This document shows positions 56,416-64,000 of a DNA stretch of 64,000 nucleotides, in pieces. The notes under the pieces were generated by a model. That model had not been told where the DNA came from. It saw only the letters and a list, made by a program, of their open reading frames with translations, and made no database searches. Origin of the DNA: Amaricoccus solimangrovi (lineage in GTDB: Bacteria; Pseudomonadota; Alphaproteobacteria; Rhodobacterales; Rhodobacteraceae); NCBI RefSeq assembly GCF_006385685.1, contig NZ_VFRP01000002.1, positions 248,001 through 312,000 on the forward strand, written 5' to 3'. Positions within the stretch are counted from its first letter, which is position 1. Each line of letters starts with the position of its first letter. The translations under genes and the position numbers were made by a program.

Positions 56416-56778
56416 CACTGTCCCTCGTTGTTTCTTGCCCCGAGCGCCTCGCGTCGGGGAGCGGCCTGGCCGGCGTCGCCCGAACCCCCTTCGGCGAAAC
56501 TCCGCCGAGGTTCGGGCGCCAACCTGCGAAGCACCGGTCAGCCGGTCAAGCAGTATCGCTTGCAAAACATGCGTCGGTTGGCATCTGATCATTTATTGCG
56601 CATTTCATCACGCGCATCACGACAATGCGACCATTTCGTGACCATAGCCGAGGCGGAAGGCGCCGGGTGAAGGGCCGCGCAACGCCTGATTGACTTGGCG
56701 CCCCGGCCCCCCACCATGCCGCCGGGGGCGGTGTGGCGCCCCCGGGCGCTCCCCGGCGCCCCCGGCGAAAGGACCATC
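56416..56778. other. Regulatory region between urtA and the DMT-type gene
   Basis: A 363-base divergent gap. It has an A/T-richer centre (about 56548-56640) with a TGCGC-10-GCGCA inverted repeat (56597-56616), and a long hairpin close to urtA (56477-56518). I looked for a sigma-54 GG-N10-GC site and a NtrC GCACC-GGTGC palindrome and found no convincing copy. No small gene was seen. Confidence 0.5.
56477..56518 (-). promoter_or_regulatory. Hairpin in the urtA leader
   Basis: CGCCCGAACC (56477-56486) pairs with GGTTCGGGCG (56509-56518), and inside it TCGGCG (56491-56496) pairs with CGCCGA (56503-56508) around a 6-base loop; four bases (56487-56490) bulge. The 16 base pairs make a stable stem 60-100 bases before the urtA ATG. 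There is no U-tract, so it could stabilise the mRNA, hide sites, or bind a protein. Confidence 0.5.
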
Positions 56779-57237
56779 ATGTCGATCTGGCTCTACCCTC
56801 TCCTCGCGGCCTGCCTCGGCGCGCTGCTGACCATCCAGCCGCTGATGAACGGCGTGCTGACCCGCGCGGTCGGCAATCCGCTGGCCGCCACCACGGTCTC
56901 GGGCCTCGTGACCTTCCTGAGCGCGCTGGCGCTGCTCGCCGTCTCCGGCCGCCCGGGCGATTTCCTTCGCGGGCTCGCGGCCTTCCAGGCCCCGGTTCCC
57001 TGGTGGGTCTATCTCGCGGGAATGATCGGAACCGCCTTCGTCTTCGGCGCGATCCTGATCGCGCCGGTCATCGGGGCGGCGGCCTTCTTCGTCTGCGTGG
57101 TCGCGGGCCAGCTGATCGGCGCGACCCTCGCCGATCACATCGGCCTGCTCGGGCTGGAACAGCAGCCCGTCTCGCTCACCAGGATCGCGGGGCTGCTGCT
57201 CGTGCTGATCGGCTGCGTGATCGTGCAGCGGGCATGA
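56779..57237 (+). CDS. Small DMT-superfamily (YdcZ/DUF606-like) membrane protein
   Basis: A 152-residue integral membrane protein with five hydrophobic segments. The half-size DMT repeat is marked by IQPLMNGVLTRAVGNPLAAT, PWWVYLAGMIGTAFVFGAI and GLLLVLIGCVIVQ. Members export small metabolites or are of unknown function. ATG 56779 has an AAAGGA site; the upstream in-frame codons are GC-rich noise. It is a single gene with 67 bases before the deacetylase-like gene. Confidence 0.84.
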   Translation: MSIWLYPLLAACLGALLTIQPLMNGVLTRAVGNPLAATTVSGLVTFLSALALLAVSGRPGDFLRGLAAFQAPVPWWVYLAGMIGTAFVFGAILIAPVIGAAAFFVCVVAGQLIGATLADHIGLLGLEQQPVSLTRIAGLLLVLIGCVIVQRA

Positions 57238-57304
57238 GACCGAAGCGGCGAAAACCCGCCGGATTTCCGTTTCCCCCGCCGGATCGCTGGCATAGTGTGC
57301 GCCC

Positions 57305-58243
57305 ATGACAACCGCGCTCATCACCCACGGCGACTGCCTCGGCCACGTCAATCCCCCCGGCCATCCGGAACAGGTCGAGCGCCTGCGCCGGGTGCTCGGC
57401 GCGCTCGAAGGCGAGGAATTCGCCTATCTGCTCCGCGTCGAGGCGCCGCTCGTGACCGACGAACAGATCCTCCGCGCCCATCCCGAATCCTATCTCGCCG
57501 ATCTCGTGGCCCGCGATCCGGTCCAGGGCTATTCGGTGATCGACGGCGACACCTTCCTCGGCCCCGGCTCGCTGACCGCCGCCCGGCGCGGCGCGGGCGC
57601 GGTGGTGGCGGGCGTCGACATGGTGCTGGGCGGCGAGGCGCGGAATGCCTTCTGCGCGATCCGCCCGCCTGGGCATCACGCGGAAAAGACGACCGCGATG
57701 GGGTTCTGCTTCCTCGGCAACGTCGCGATCGCCGCGCTTCACGCGCTCGAGGCGCACGGGCTCTCCCGCGTCGGCATCGTCGATTTCGACGTGCACCACG
57801 GCAACGGCACGCAGGACGTGCTCTGGAACGAGCCGAGGATCTTCTTCGGCTCCAGCCAGCAGATGCCGCTCTTCCCGGGCACCGGCTCCTCGGACGAGAC
57901 CGGCGCCCATGGCCAGATCTGCAACATGCCGCTGCCCGCGGGCGCGAGCGGACAGGTGTTCCGCGCCGGCATGCTTGCGAAGATCCTGCCCGCGCTCGAC
58001 GCCTTCGCGCCCGAGCTGATCCTCGTCTCGGCCGGATTCGACGCTCATCACCGCGACCCGCTCGCCAACCTCAACCTCGCGGATTCGGATTTCGCCTGGA
58101 TCACCTCGCGGATCTGCGACATCGCCGATCGCCATTGCGAGGGCCGCGTCGTCTCGACTCTCGAGGGCGGATATGATCTTGCGGCGCTGGCCTCCGCGGC
58201 GGCGGCGCATGTAAGGGTCTTGATGGAACGAGGATATGGCTGA
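57305..58243 (+). CDS. Histone deacetylase-family amidohydrolase
   Basis: A zinc hydrolase of the class II HDAC/acetylpolyamine amidohydrolase family, 312 residues. The active site is clear: H124-H125 in RPPGHHAE, zinc ligands D162 and H164 in DFDVHHGNGTQD, D246 in SAGFDAH, and Y290 in EGGY. In bacteria it may remove acetyl groups from polyamines, acetoin-related compounds or proteins. It overlaps xseB by 8 bases and heads the xseB-ispA-dxs group, an arrangement repeated in Rhodobacterales. Confidence 0.91.
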   Translation: MTTALITHGDCLGHVNPPGHPEQVERLRRVLGALEGEEFAYLLRVEAPLVTDEQILRAHPESYLADLVARDPVQGYSVIDGDTFLGPGSLTAARRGAGAVVAGVDMVLGGEARNAFCAIRPPGHHAEKTTAMGFCFLGNVAIAALHALEAHGLSRVGIVDFDVHHGNGTQDVLWNEPRIFFGSSQQMPLFPGTGSSDETGAHGQICNMPLPAGASGQVFRAGMLAKILPALDAFAPELILVSAGFDAHHRDPLANLNLADSDFAWITSRICDIADRHCEGRVVSTLEGGYDLAALASAAAAHVRVLMERGYG

Positions 58244-58496
58244 CACGGAACCGACCGCCGGCGCGACCCCGGTCGCCGGGATGAGCTTCGAACAGGCGCT
58301 GCGCGAACTCGAGAGCGTCGTGGCGCGGCTCGAATCCGGCGAGGCGACGCTCGAGGATTCGATCTCCCTCTATGCTCGCGGCGCCGAGCTTCGCGCCCAT
58401 TGCGAGGCGAAGCTGAAGGCGGCCGAGGCGCGCGTCGCCGAGATCACCCAGGGTTCCGACGGCGCGGTCTCGGCGCGGACGGTCGAGATCCCCTGA
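58236..58496 (+). CDS. xseB: Exodeoxyribonuclease VII small subunit
   Basis: An 86-residue subunit of ExoVII. The core helix pair is FEQALRELESVVARLESGE and LEDSISLYARGAELRAHCEAKL, exactly as in the family. It is located between the deacetylase-like gene (8-base overlap) and ispA (67-base gap). Coupling of xseB with ispA and dxs is common in proteobacteria. Confidence 0.94.
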   Translation: MADTEPTAGATPVAGMSFEQALRELESVVARLESGEATLEDSISLYARGAELRAHCEAKLKAAEARVAEITQGSDGAVSARTVEIP

Positions 58497-58563
58497 GAGC
58501 CCGCCCCCCGTGGCGCCCGGCGCGGCCATCGGCCCCGGGCCCTTGCGAAAACAGGCCATAGAC

Positions 58564-59505
58564 ATGACGCAGCCCCGTCCCACACCGGACCCCCGCCCCG
58601 GGACGTCCGACGCCGCCGAGAGCCCCGAGACCCTCCGGTTCCGCGCGATGCTGTCGGAATCCGCCGCCGCCGTCGAGGCGACGCTCTCCGACCTGCTGCC
58701 GCCCGAGGGCGGCGCGCTCGAGGCGGCGATGCGCTACGGCGTGCTGCAGGGGGGCAAGCGGCTGCGCGCCTTCCTCGCGCTCGAAAGCGCCGCGCTCTTC
58801 CGGGTGCCGCGGATCCAGGCGCTGCGGGCCGCGGCGGCCGTGGAATGCGTCCATGGCTACAGCCTGATCCACGACGACCTGCCGGCGATGGACGACGACG
58901 ACCTGCGCCGGGGCAAGCCGACCGTGCACCGCGCCTGGGACGAGGCGACGGCGATCCTCGCCGGCGACGCGCTCCAGACGCTGGCCTTCGAGATCCTCGC
59001 CTCCGATCACGGCGGGATCGACCCGAGGATCCGGGTGCGGCTCATCCAGGGGCTGGCCCAGGCCGCCGGCTGGCACGGCATGGTCGGCGGCCAGGCGCTC
59101 GACATCGCCGCCGAGACCGCCGCCCGGCCGCTCGACCTCGAGGCGACGACCGCGCTCCAGGCGCTGAAGACCGGGGCGCTGATCATCTGGGCCGCGGAAT
59201 CCGGCGCGATCCTCGGCCGGTCGGACCCGGGTCCGCTGCGCGCCTACGCCGCCGACCTCGGCCTCGCCTTCCAGATCCGCGACGACATCCTCGACGTCGA
59301 GGGCGATCCGGAGACCGCCGGCAAGCGGCTCAGGAAGGACGAGGCGGCGGGCAAGGCGACCTTCGTGTCGCTGCTCGGACTCGACGGCGCGCGGGCGCGG
59401 GCGCGCGCTCTCGTCGCCTCGGCCGGCGCCCATCTCGCGGCCTATGGCTCGGCCGCGGGGAACCTCCGCCTCGCCGCCGGGTTCGCCCTCGACCGCGCGG
59501 CCTGA
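58564..59505 (+). CDS. ispA: Farnesyl diphosphate synthase (polyprenyl synthetase)
   Basis: Chain-elongating prenyltransferase, 313 residues. It has [11 protein letters not shown], the first aspartate-rich motif [14 protein letters not shown] with the GKPTVH follow-on, KTGALI and the second aspartate-rich motif [12 protein letters not shown]. The residue pattern before the first motif ([12 protein letters not shown]) fits farnesyl or geranylgeranyl synthases; chain length is not certain. ATG 58564 begins the normal N-terminus. dxs follows after 74 bases. Confidence 0.93.
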   Translation: MTQPRPTPDPRPGTSDAAESPETLRFRAMLSESAAAVEATLSDLLPPEGGALEAAMRYGVLQGGKRLRAFLALESAALFRVPRIQALRAAAAVECVHGYSLIHDDLPAMDDDDLRRGKPTVHRAWDEATAILAGDALQTLAFEILASDHGGIDPRIRVRLIQGLAQAAGWHGMVGGQALDIAAETAARPLDLEATTALQALKTGALIIWAAESGAILGRSDPGPLRAYAADLGLAFQIRDDILDVEGDPETAGKRLRKDEAAGKATFVSLLGLDGARARARALVASAGAHLAAYGSAAGNLRLAAGFALDRAA

Positions 59506-59579
59506 CCGGGGCAATCTTGCACATTCCCGCGCGGCGCCCGGAGGCCGCGCGGAACCGAGAAGCCGAAGGAACCGGACCG

Positions 59580-61523
59580 ATGCCCGACCAGCCGAACCCC
59601 AGCCCCGAGAACCCGCCGCGCACGCCGCTCCTCGACCGGATCGAGCGGCCGGCCGATCTGCGCGGCCTCTCGATCCCGGAACTGGCCCGCGCCGCGGAGG
59701 AACTGCGCGCCGAGACGATCTCGGCGGTCTCGACCACCGGCGGCCATCTCGGCGCGGGGCTCGGCGTCGTCGAGCTTTCCGTCGCGATCCACGCCGTCTT
59801 CGACACGCCGCGCGACAAGCTGATCTGGGACGTCGGCCACCAGTGCTATCCGCACAAGATCCTGACCGGCCGGCGCGACCGGATCCGGACGCTGCGCGCG
59901 GGCGGCGGGCTCTCGGGCTTCACCAAGCGCGCCGAGAGCGTCTACGACCCGTTCGGCGCGGCGCATTCCTCGACCTCGATCTCCGCGGGCCTCGGCTTCG
60001 CCGTCGCGCGCGACCTCGGTGCGAAGGACGTGGGCGACGTGGTCTGCGTCATCGGCGACGGATCGATGTCCGCCGGCATGGCCTACGAGGCGATGAACAA
60101 CGCCGGCCATCTGAAAACGCGGCTCTTCGTCATCCTCAACGACAACGAGATGTCGATCGCCCCCCCGGTCGGGGCGATGTCCTCCTACCTCTCGCGGCTC
60201 TACGCGGGCGAGCCGTTCCAGGACCTCTACGCCGCGGCGAAGAGCGCGGTGAACCTGCTGCCCGGGCCGCTGCGCGAGGGTGCGAAACGGGCGCGCGACC
60301 TCGTGAAATCCGCGGCCGTCGGCGGCCGGCTCTTCGAGGATCTCGGCTTTTCCTATGTCGGGCCGATCGACGGGCACGACATGGAGCAGCTCGTCTCGAT
60401 CCTGCGCGTCGCCAAGGCCCGCGCGCATGGGCCGGTGCTGATCCACGCGCTGACGCGCAAGGGCAAGGGCTATGCCCCGGCGGAACGGTCGGCGGACAAG
60501 TATCACGGCGTCTCGAAATTCGACGTGGCGACCGGCGCGCAGGCCAAGGCGCCCTCGAACGCGCCGAGCTATACCCGCGTCTTCGCCGACAGCCTGATCC
60601 GGCAGGCGCAGCACGACGAGAAGATCGTGGCCGTCACCGCGGCCATGCCCGACGGCACCGGGCTCAACCTCTTCGCCGAGCGGTTTCCCGACCGCTGCTT
60701 CGACGTCGGCATCGCCGAGCAGCATGGCGTCACCTTCTGCGCCGGGCTCGCCGCCGCCGGGATGAAGCCCTTCTGCGCGCTCTACTCGACCTTCCTGCAG
60801 CGCGGCTACGACCAGGTGGTGCATGACGTGGCGATCCAGCGGCTGCCGGTGCGCTTCGCGATCGACCGCGCGGGGCTCGTCGGCGCTGACGGGCCGACCC
60901 ACGCCGGCGCCTTCGACATCGCCTTCCTCGCGAACCTGCCCGATTTCGTCGTGATGGCGGCGGCGGACGAGGCGGAGCTCGTCCACATGGTCGCCACCGC
61001 CACCGCGATCGACGACCGCCCCTCCGCCTTCCGCTTCCCCCGCGGCGAGGGCGAGGGCGTCGACATGCCCGAGCGCGGCGAGGTGCTGCCCATCGGCAAG
61101 GGCCGAGTGCTGCGCGAGGGCGCGGGCGTCGCGATCCTGAGCTTCGGCGCGCGGCTGCACGAGGCGCTGCGCGCCGCCGAGGCGCTGGCGCCGCGCGGCA
61201 TCCGCCCGACCGTGGCCGACGCGCGGTTCGCCAAGCCGCTCGACCGCGAGCTCATCCTCTCGCTCGCCGCGCGCCACGACGCGCTGATCACGATCGAGGA
61301 AGGCGCGGTCGGCGGCTTCGGCAGCCATGTGGCGCAGCTTCTGGCCGAGGAAGGCGTGTTCGACGGCGGGCTGCGCTTCCGCTCGATGGTCTTCCCGGAC
61401 ACGTTCATCGACCAGGACAGCCCGGCGCGCATGTACGCGGCCGCCGGGATGAGCGCCGAGCATATCGAGGCCAAGGTGCTCGAGGTCCTCGGCCTCGCCC
61501 GGTTCGGCGCCGTGCGCGCCTGA
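59580..61523 (+). CDS. dxs: 1-deoxy-D-xylulose-5-phosphate synthase
   Basis: Thiamine-diphosphate enzyme, 647 residues, joining pyruvate and glyceraldehyde 3-phosphate at the start of the MEP pathway. Marks are [15 protein letters not shown], the TPP motif [18 protein letters not shown] (159 onward), [18 protein letters not shown] with the catalytic glutamate, RFPRGEG and the C-terminal [15 protein letters not shown] 59580 follows an AGGAACCGGA site. It ends the HDAC-like/xseB/ispA/dxs group. Confidence 0.97.
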   Translation: MPDQPNPSPENPPRTPLLDRIERPADLRGLSIPELARAAEELRAETISAVSTTGGHLGAGLGVVELSVAIHAVFDTPRDKLIWDVGHQCYPHKILTGRRDRIRTLRAGGGLSGFTKRAESVYDPFGAAHSSTSISAGLGFAVARDLGAKDVGDVVCVIGDGSMSAGMAYEAMNNAGHLKTRLFVILNDNEMSIAPPVGAMSSYLSRLYAGEPFQDLYAAAKSAVNLLPGPLREGAKRARDLVKSAAVGGRLFEDLGFSYVGPIDGHDMEQLVSILRVAKARAHGPVLIHALTRKGKGYAPAERSADKYHGVSKFDVATGAQAKAPSNAPSYTRVFADSLIRQAQHDEKIVAVTAAMPDGTGLNLFAERFPDRCFDVGIAEQHGVTFCAGLAAAGMKPFCALYSTFLQRGYDQVVHDVAIQRLPVRFAIDRAGLVGADGPTHAGAFDIAFLANLPDFVVMAAADEAELVHMVATATAIDDRPSAFRFPRGEGEGVDMPERGEVLPIGKGRVLREGAGVAILSFGARLHEALRAAEALAPRGIRPTVADARFAKPLDRELILSLAARHDALITIEEGAVGGFGSHVAQLLAEEGVFDGGLRFRSMVFPDTFIDQDSPARMYAAAGMSAEHIEAKVLEVLGLARFGAVRA

Positions 61524-61555
61524 CGGAAATGCTCGCCTACTGATTGCATCCCTCC

Positions 61556-61579
61556 CCGCCCGGCCCGACCGCCGGGCGG
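61556..61579 (+). terminator. Hairpin after dxs
   Basis: CCGCCCGGC (61556-61564) and GCCGGGCGG (61571-61579) form a perfect 9-bp stem with a 6-base loop, followed by TTCTCC. It lies 33 bases after the dxs stop. Further on, a 16-base perfect palindrome, CCGGGCGATCGCCCGG, sits at 61604-61619. Confidence 0.6.
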
Positions 61580-61603
61580 TTCTCCGCCCGCGGACGCCGC
61601 TCG

Positions 61604-61619
61604 CCGGGCGATCGCCCGG
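61604..61619. repeat. 16-base perfect palindrome
   Basis: CCGGGCGATCGCCCGG with no spacer. It contains a CGATCG core and lies between the dxs hairpin and the short ORF before the FAH-like gene. It could be an operator for a dimeric repressor; there is no other support. Confidence 0.35.
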
Positions 61620-61731
61620 GTCTCAGGCGCCTGCTCGCTTGACTTGAGGCCCCGGCATGCGAAACATTCTGCAATGCCTCGTGAACGGATCCCGGTTAAC
61701 GGGCCGGCCTGGCAGTTTGGGAGGAAGAGCC

Positions 61732-61833
61732 ATGAACTTTCCGTCCGTCCGCGCCGCCGCGCGCGCGCCTCGCGTGTTCGAATGGGGCACCGCCGCCCCG
61801 CCCGCGGCCCTCGCCCGGGAGATCCGGCGATGA
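61732..61833 (+). CDS. Possible 33-residue ORF coupled to the FAH-like gene
   Basis: A short ATG frame with a very good ribosome site (GGGAGGAAGAGCC just before ATG 61732). It encodes 33 residues rich in Ala, Arg and Pro, and its TGA overlaps the ATG of the FAH-like gene (ATGA), as in coupled genes. The peptide resembles nothing I know. It may be a leader peptide or a chance frame; the site strength is the only positive evidence. Confidence 0.4.
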   Translation: MNFPSVRAAARAPRVFEWGTAAPPAALAREIRR

Positions 61834-62693
61834 AGCTCGGCACGCTGCGCGACGGGACCGGCGACGGCCGTCTGGTCGTGATCGACAGCGACGTGATCCA
61901 TGCCACCGACGTCGGCCACGTGGCGCCGAGCCTGCTCCGCGCGCTCGAGGACTGGGACCGGGTCGCCTCCGAACTTGAGATCGTGGCCCGCGGCCTCGAC
62001 GGCGGCGCGCAGCCGATGGAGCGTTTCCACGAACGCGGCGCCCAGTCGCCGCTGCCGCACGGGCCGCGCCTCCTGATCGCGCGCGCTCCGGCCGGACCGG
62101 ACGACGCGGCGCCGATGCTGCGCCCGATCACCGCCGACGGATTCCTCGATCCGCGCGGGCCGCTGCCCCCCGCCACGGAAGTCGCCGTCTCGCTCGCCGT
62201 CGCCGCCGGACCGGTCGCCGCGGGGGCCGGCGCGGCGGAGGCCGGCGCCACGATCCGCCTCGCGCTCCTGATGCTGACCTTCTTCGGGCCGGATATCGAG
62301 GACGGAACGGAGCCGGTCTGCTTCGCCCCGGCGGCCGTCACCCCGGATGCGCTCGGCCCCGGCGACTGGATGCTGGCGCCCCGGCTGACGATCAACGGCC
62401 AGGCCTTCGGTCCGACCTGCCCGGTCGGCGGCCGCGACACCTTCGCCGCGCTGATCGCGCGGGCCGCGGAGGCCGGCGCGGTGGAGGCGGGCAGCCTGAT
62501 CGGCGGCCCCACCCTGATCCGCCGCCCGGTCGAGCCGGGCGACCAGATCCGTCTCGAGGCACGCGAGCCCGGCGGCCGGTCGGTCTTCGGCGCGATCGAG
62601 CAGGTGATCGGCGGCGTCCTGCCCCGCCCCGCGCTCGGCGGCGCCGGGCTCGGCATCGGCGTGACGGCCCAGATGATGTGGGCGCCCTATTGA
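61830..62693 (+). CDS. Fumarylacetoacetate hydrolase-like protein, probably non-catalytic
   Basis: A 287-residue member of the FAH family. The N-terminal domain matches (MKLGTLRDGTGDGRLVV, VAPSLLRALEDWDRVA) and the C-terminal FGAIEQV segment matches. Between them the metal-binding elements are changed: the usual EAEVAV reads ATEVAV, the usual VND after the LVML strand is absent, and the LDGSAYVNH catalytic stretch is missing. It is also shorter than the usual ~335 residues. It therefore looks like a degenerate or regulatory homologue. It overlaps the short ORF upstream and is followed by a terminator. Confidence 0.75.
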   Translation: MKLGTLRDGTGDGRLVVIDSDVIHATDVGHVAPSLLRALEDWDRVASELEIVARGLDGGAQPMERFHERGAQSPLPHGPRLLIARAPAGPDDAAPMLRPITADGFLDPRGPLPPATEVAVSLAVAAGPVAAGAGAAEAGATIRLALLMLTFFGPDIEDGTEPVCFAPAAVTPDALGPGDWMLAPRLTINGQAFGPTCPVGGRDTFAALIARAAEAGAVEAGSLIGGPTLIRRPVEPGDQIRLEAREPGGRSVFGAIEQVIGGVLPRPALGGAGLGIGVTAQMMWAPY

Positions 62694-62722
62694 GGAAGCC
62701 GGCCCGTTCCTGATCCTCCCGG

Positions 62723-62748
62723 CCGGCGCGCCCGCCAAGGCGCGCCGG
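62723..62748. terminator. Bidirectional hairpin between the FAH-like gene and matB
   Basis: CCGGCGCGCC (62723-62732) and GGCGCGCCGG (62739-62748) form a perfect 10-bp stem with a 6-base loop, in the 62-base gap between two converging genes. It can fold the same way on either strand; no T tract is seen. Confidence 0.6.
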
Positions 62749-62755
62749 TGCCGGT

Positions 62756-64000
62756 TCAGGCGAAGAGGCCCGCGAACCGCTCCCGCAGCGCCGCCTTCTG
62801 GACCTTGCCCATCGCGTTGCGCGGCAGGTCCTCGACCAGGGCCACGTGACGGGGCAGCTTGAAGGCCGCGAGCCGGCCGCGCAGCGCCCCGGTCACATCG
62901 CCCGGATCGCCCCGCGTCGCCACGACCGCGACCACCGCCTCGCCGAGATCGGGATGCGGCACGCCGATCACCGCGCTCTCGATCACCTCCGGCAGCGCGT
63001 CGATGGCTTCCTCCACCTCCTTGGGATAGACGTTGAGCCCGCCCGAGATCACCAGATCCCTGGCGCGGCCGACGATGGTGACATAACCGTCCTCCGAGAT
63101 CGTCGCGAGATCGCCGGTGATGAAGAACCCGTCCGCGCGCTTCTCGGCCGCGGTCTTTTCCGGCATCCGCCAGTAGCCCGCGAAGACGTTCGGGCCGCGC
63201 ACCTCCAGCACGCCCACCCCCTCGGCGGGGCGGTAGCCGGAGGCGGCCGGATCGCCGAGCCGGAGTTCGACGCCGGGCAGCGCCGGGCCGACGGTCCCGG
63301 CCCGCCGGTCGCCTTCGAGCGGGTTCGACGTGTTCATCCCCGTCTCGGTCATGCCGTAGCGCTCCAGGATGCGCTGGCCGGTCCGGGCCTCGAACTCGAC
63401 ATGCGTCTGCGCGAGCAGCGGCGCGGAGCCGGAGATGAAGAGCCGCATGGCCCGCGCGCGGGGCCGGGTCAGCCGCGGGCTGGCGAGGAGCCGCGTGTAG
63501 AAGGTCGGAACGCCCATCAGCACGGTCGCGCGCGGCATCAGTTCGAGGATCAGCTCGGCGTCGAATTTCGGCAGGAACAGCACCCGCCCGCCGTTCATCA
63601 GCGTCAGGTTCAGCGCGACGAAGAGCCCGTGCGTGTGATAGATCGGCAGCGCGTGGAGGAGCACGTCGGCGCCGGAGAAACCCCAGGCCTCGCTCAGCGT
63701 CAGCGCGTTCGACCAGAGATTGTCCCCGGTCAGCATCGCCCCCTTCGACCGCCCGGTGGTGCCCGAAGTGTAGAGGATCGCCGCGACATCCGCCCCGGCG
63801 CGCGCCGCCACGGCCGTGTCGGGCGCCTTCGCGAGCGCGGCCGTCGTCAGCCCGCCGCGCCCCCCGGCGTCGAGCGTCAGGGGAAGCGCCCCGACCCGCT
63901 CCGCGAGCGGGCGCAGCGCCGCCTCGGCGCCGGGATCGCAGACGAGCACGCGCGGCTCGGCGTCCGCGATGAAATAGGCGAGCTCGGAGGCGGTATAGGC
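62756..64000 (-). CDS. matB: Malonyl-CoA synthetase (5' end outside window)
   Basis: An acyl-CoA synthetase of the ANL family; the visible 414 residues lack the N-terminal part. It has the P-loop ILYTSGTTGRSKGAML, LPIYHTHGLFVALN, the MatB-like RYGMTETGMNTSNP, GTVGPALPGVELRL, GDLATISEDGYVTIVGRARDLV and the C-terminal catalytic lysine region PRNAMGKVQKAAL. The MNTSNP and HTHGLF motifs favour malonate over acetate or long-chain acids, so MatB is likely but not proven. The frame is open to the window edge. Confidence 0.86.
   Translation of the reverse strand, partial: AYTASELAYFIADAEPRVLVCDPGAEAALRPLAERVGALPLTLDAGGRGGLTTAALAKAPDTAVAARAGADVAAILYTSGTTGRSKGAMLTGDNLWSNALTLSEAWGFSGADVLLHALPIYHTHGLFVALNLTLMNGGRVLFLPKFDAELILELMPRATVLMGVPTFYTRLLASPRLTRPRARAMRLFISGSAPLLAQTHVEFEARTGQRILERYGMTETGMNTSNPLEGDRRAGTVGPALPGVELRLGDPAASGYRPAEGVGVLEVRGPNVFAGYWRMPEKTAAEKRADGFFITGDLATISEDGYVTIVGRARDLVISGGLNVYPKEVEEAIDALPEVIESAVIGVPHPDLGEAVVAVVATRGDPGDVTGALRGRLAAFKLPRHVALVEDLPRNAMGKVQKAALRERFAGLFA

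Noticed and set aside
56416-56778. Sigma-54/NtrC promoter for urtA
   Set aside because: A TTTTGCAAG stretch looked like a -12 element, but the matching GG 10 bases upstream is missing and no GCACC-GGTGC palindrome was found.

Overview
The window is a very GC-rich, gene-dense chromosomal segment of an alphaproteobacterium, most likely a member of the Rhodobacterales (Rhodobacteraceae in the broad sense). The main evidence is gene order: dusB-ntrB-ntrC-ntrY-ntrX-trkA-trkH-hfq-hflX, hisS-hisZ, a fused ispDF followed by pgpA and a short cinA/pncC gene, a histone-deacetylase homologue-xseB-ispA-dxs string, and a coenzyme-B12-dependent ribonucleotide reductase. I see no rRNA, tRNA, CRISPR array, insertion sequence or prophage. 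About 49 protein genes are supported. The two end genes (hisZ and a malonyl-CoA synthetase) run off the window.

Layout: 1-11.4 kb holds translation and housekeeping genes (hisZ, hisS, nrdJ, valS, a small ACT-domain protein, a HisC-like aminotransferase, a luciferase-like oxidoreductase). 11.5-14.6 kb is a type I secretion ABC exporter plus HlyD adaptor with no visible cargo. An orphan Tat-exported peptide-type binding protein (14.9-16.6 kb) and miaA follow. 17.9-29.8 kb is one long minus-strand block: dusB, the NtrBC and NtrYX two-component systems, TrkA/TrkH potassium uptake, Hfq and HflX. 29.9-37.0 kb holds ispDF, pgpA, pncC, a Coq10-like gene, hpt, a short acidic protein, tolC, a pcm-like methyltransferase and a serine beta-lactamase-like hydrolase. 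37.2-41.7 kb is a complete branched-chain amino-acid-type ABC transporter.

41.75-42.9 kb is a short island of visibly lower GC carrying one Schlafen/AlbA_2-type gene, probably acquired horizontally, followed by an AEC-family permease. 44.2-50.8 kb is a three-gene operon of a giant transglutaminase-DUF2126 protein, a fused circularly permuted ATP-grasp/alpha-E protein and a second transglutaminase. This predicted peptide-ligation or peptide-cleavage system has no settled biochemical role that I know of and is the best candidate for an unexplained system here. 50.85-56.4 kb is the urea transporter urtABCDE. 56.8-62.7 kb holds a small DMT-type membrane protein, the HDAC-like/xseB/ispA/dxs operon and a degenerate fumarylacetoacetate-hydrolase-like gene, with part of matB at the right edge.

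Functional links: nitrogen control (Ntr) and urea uptake (Urt) both lie here, though no urease genes do. Isoprenoid synthesis is represented by dxs, ispD, ispF and ispA at two loci. TolC and the type I exporter could together make a secretion channel although they are 19 kb apart. Most intergenic gaps are short; several carry strong inverted repeats that look like terminators or operators. Promoter calls are by eye from -35/-10 spacing and are tentative.
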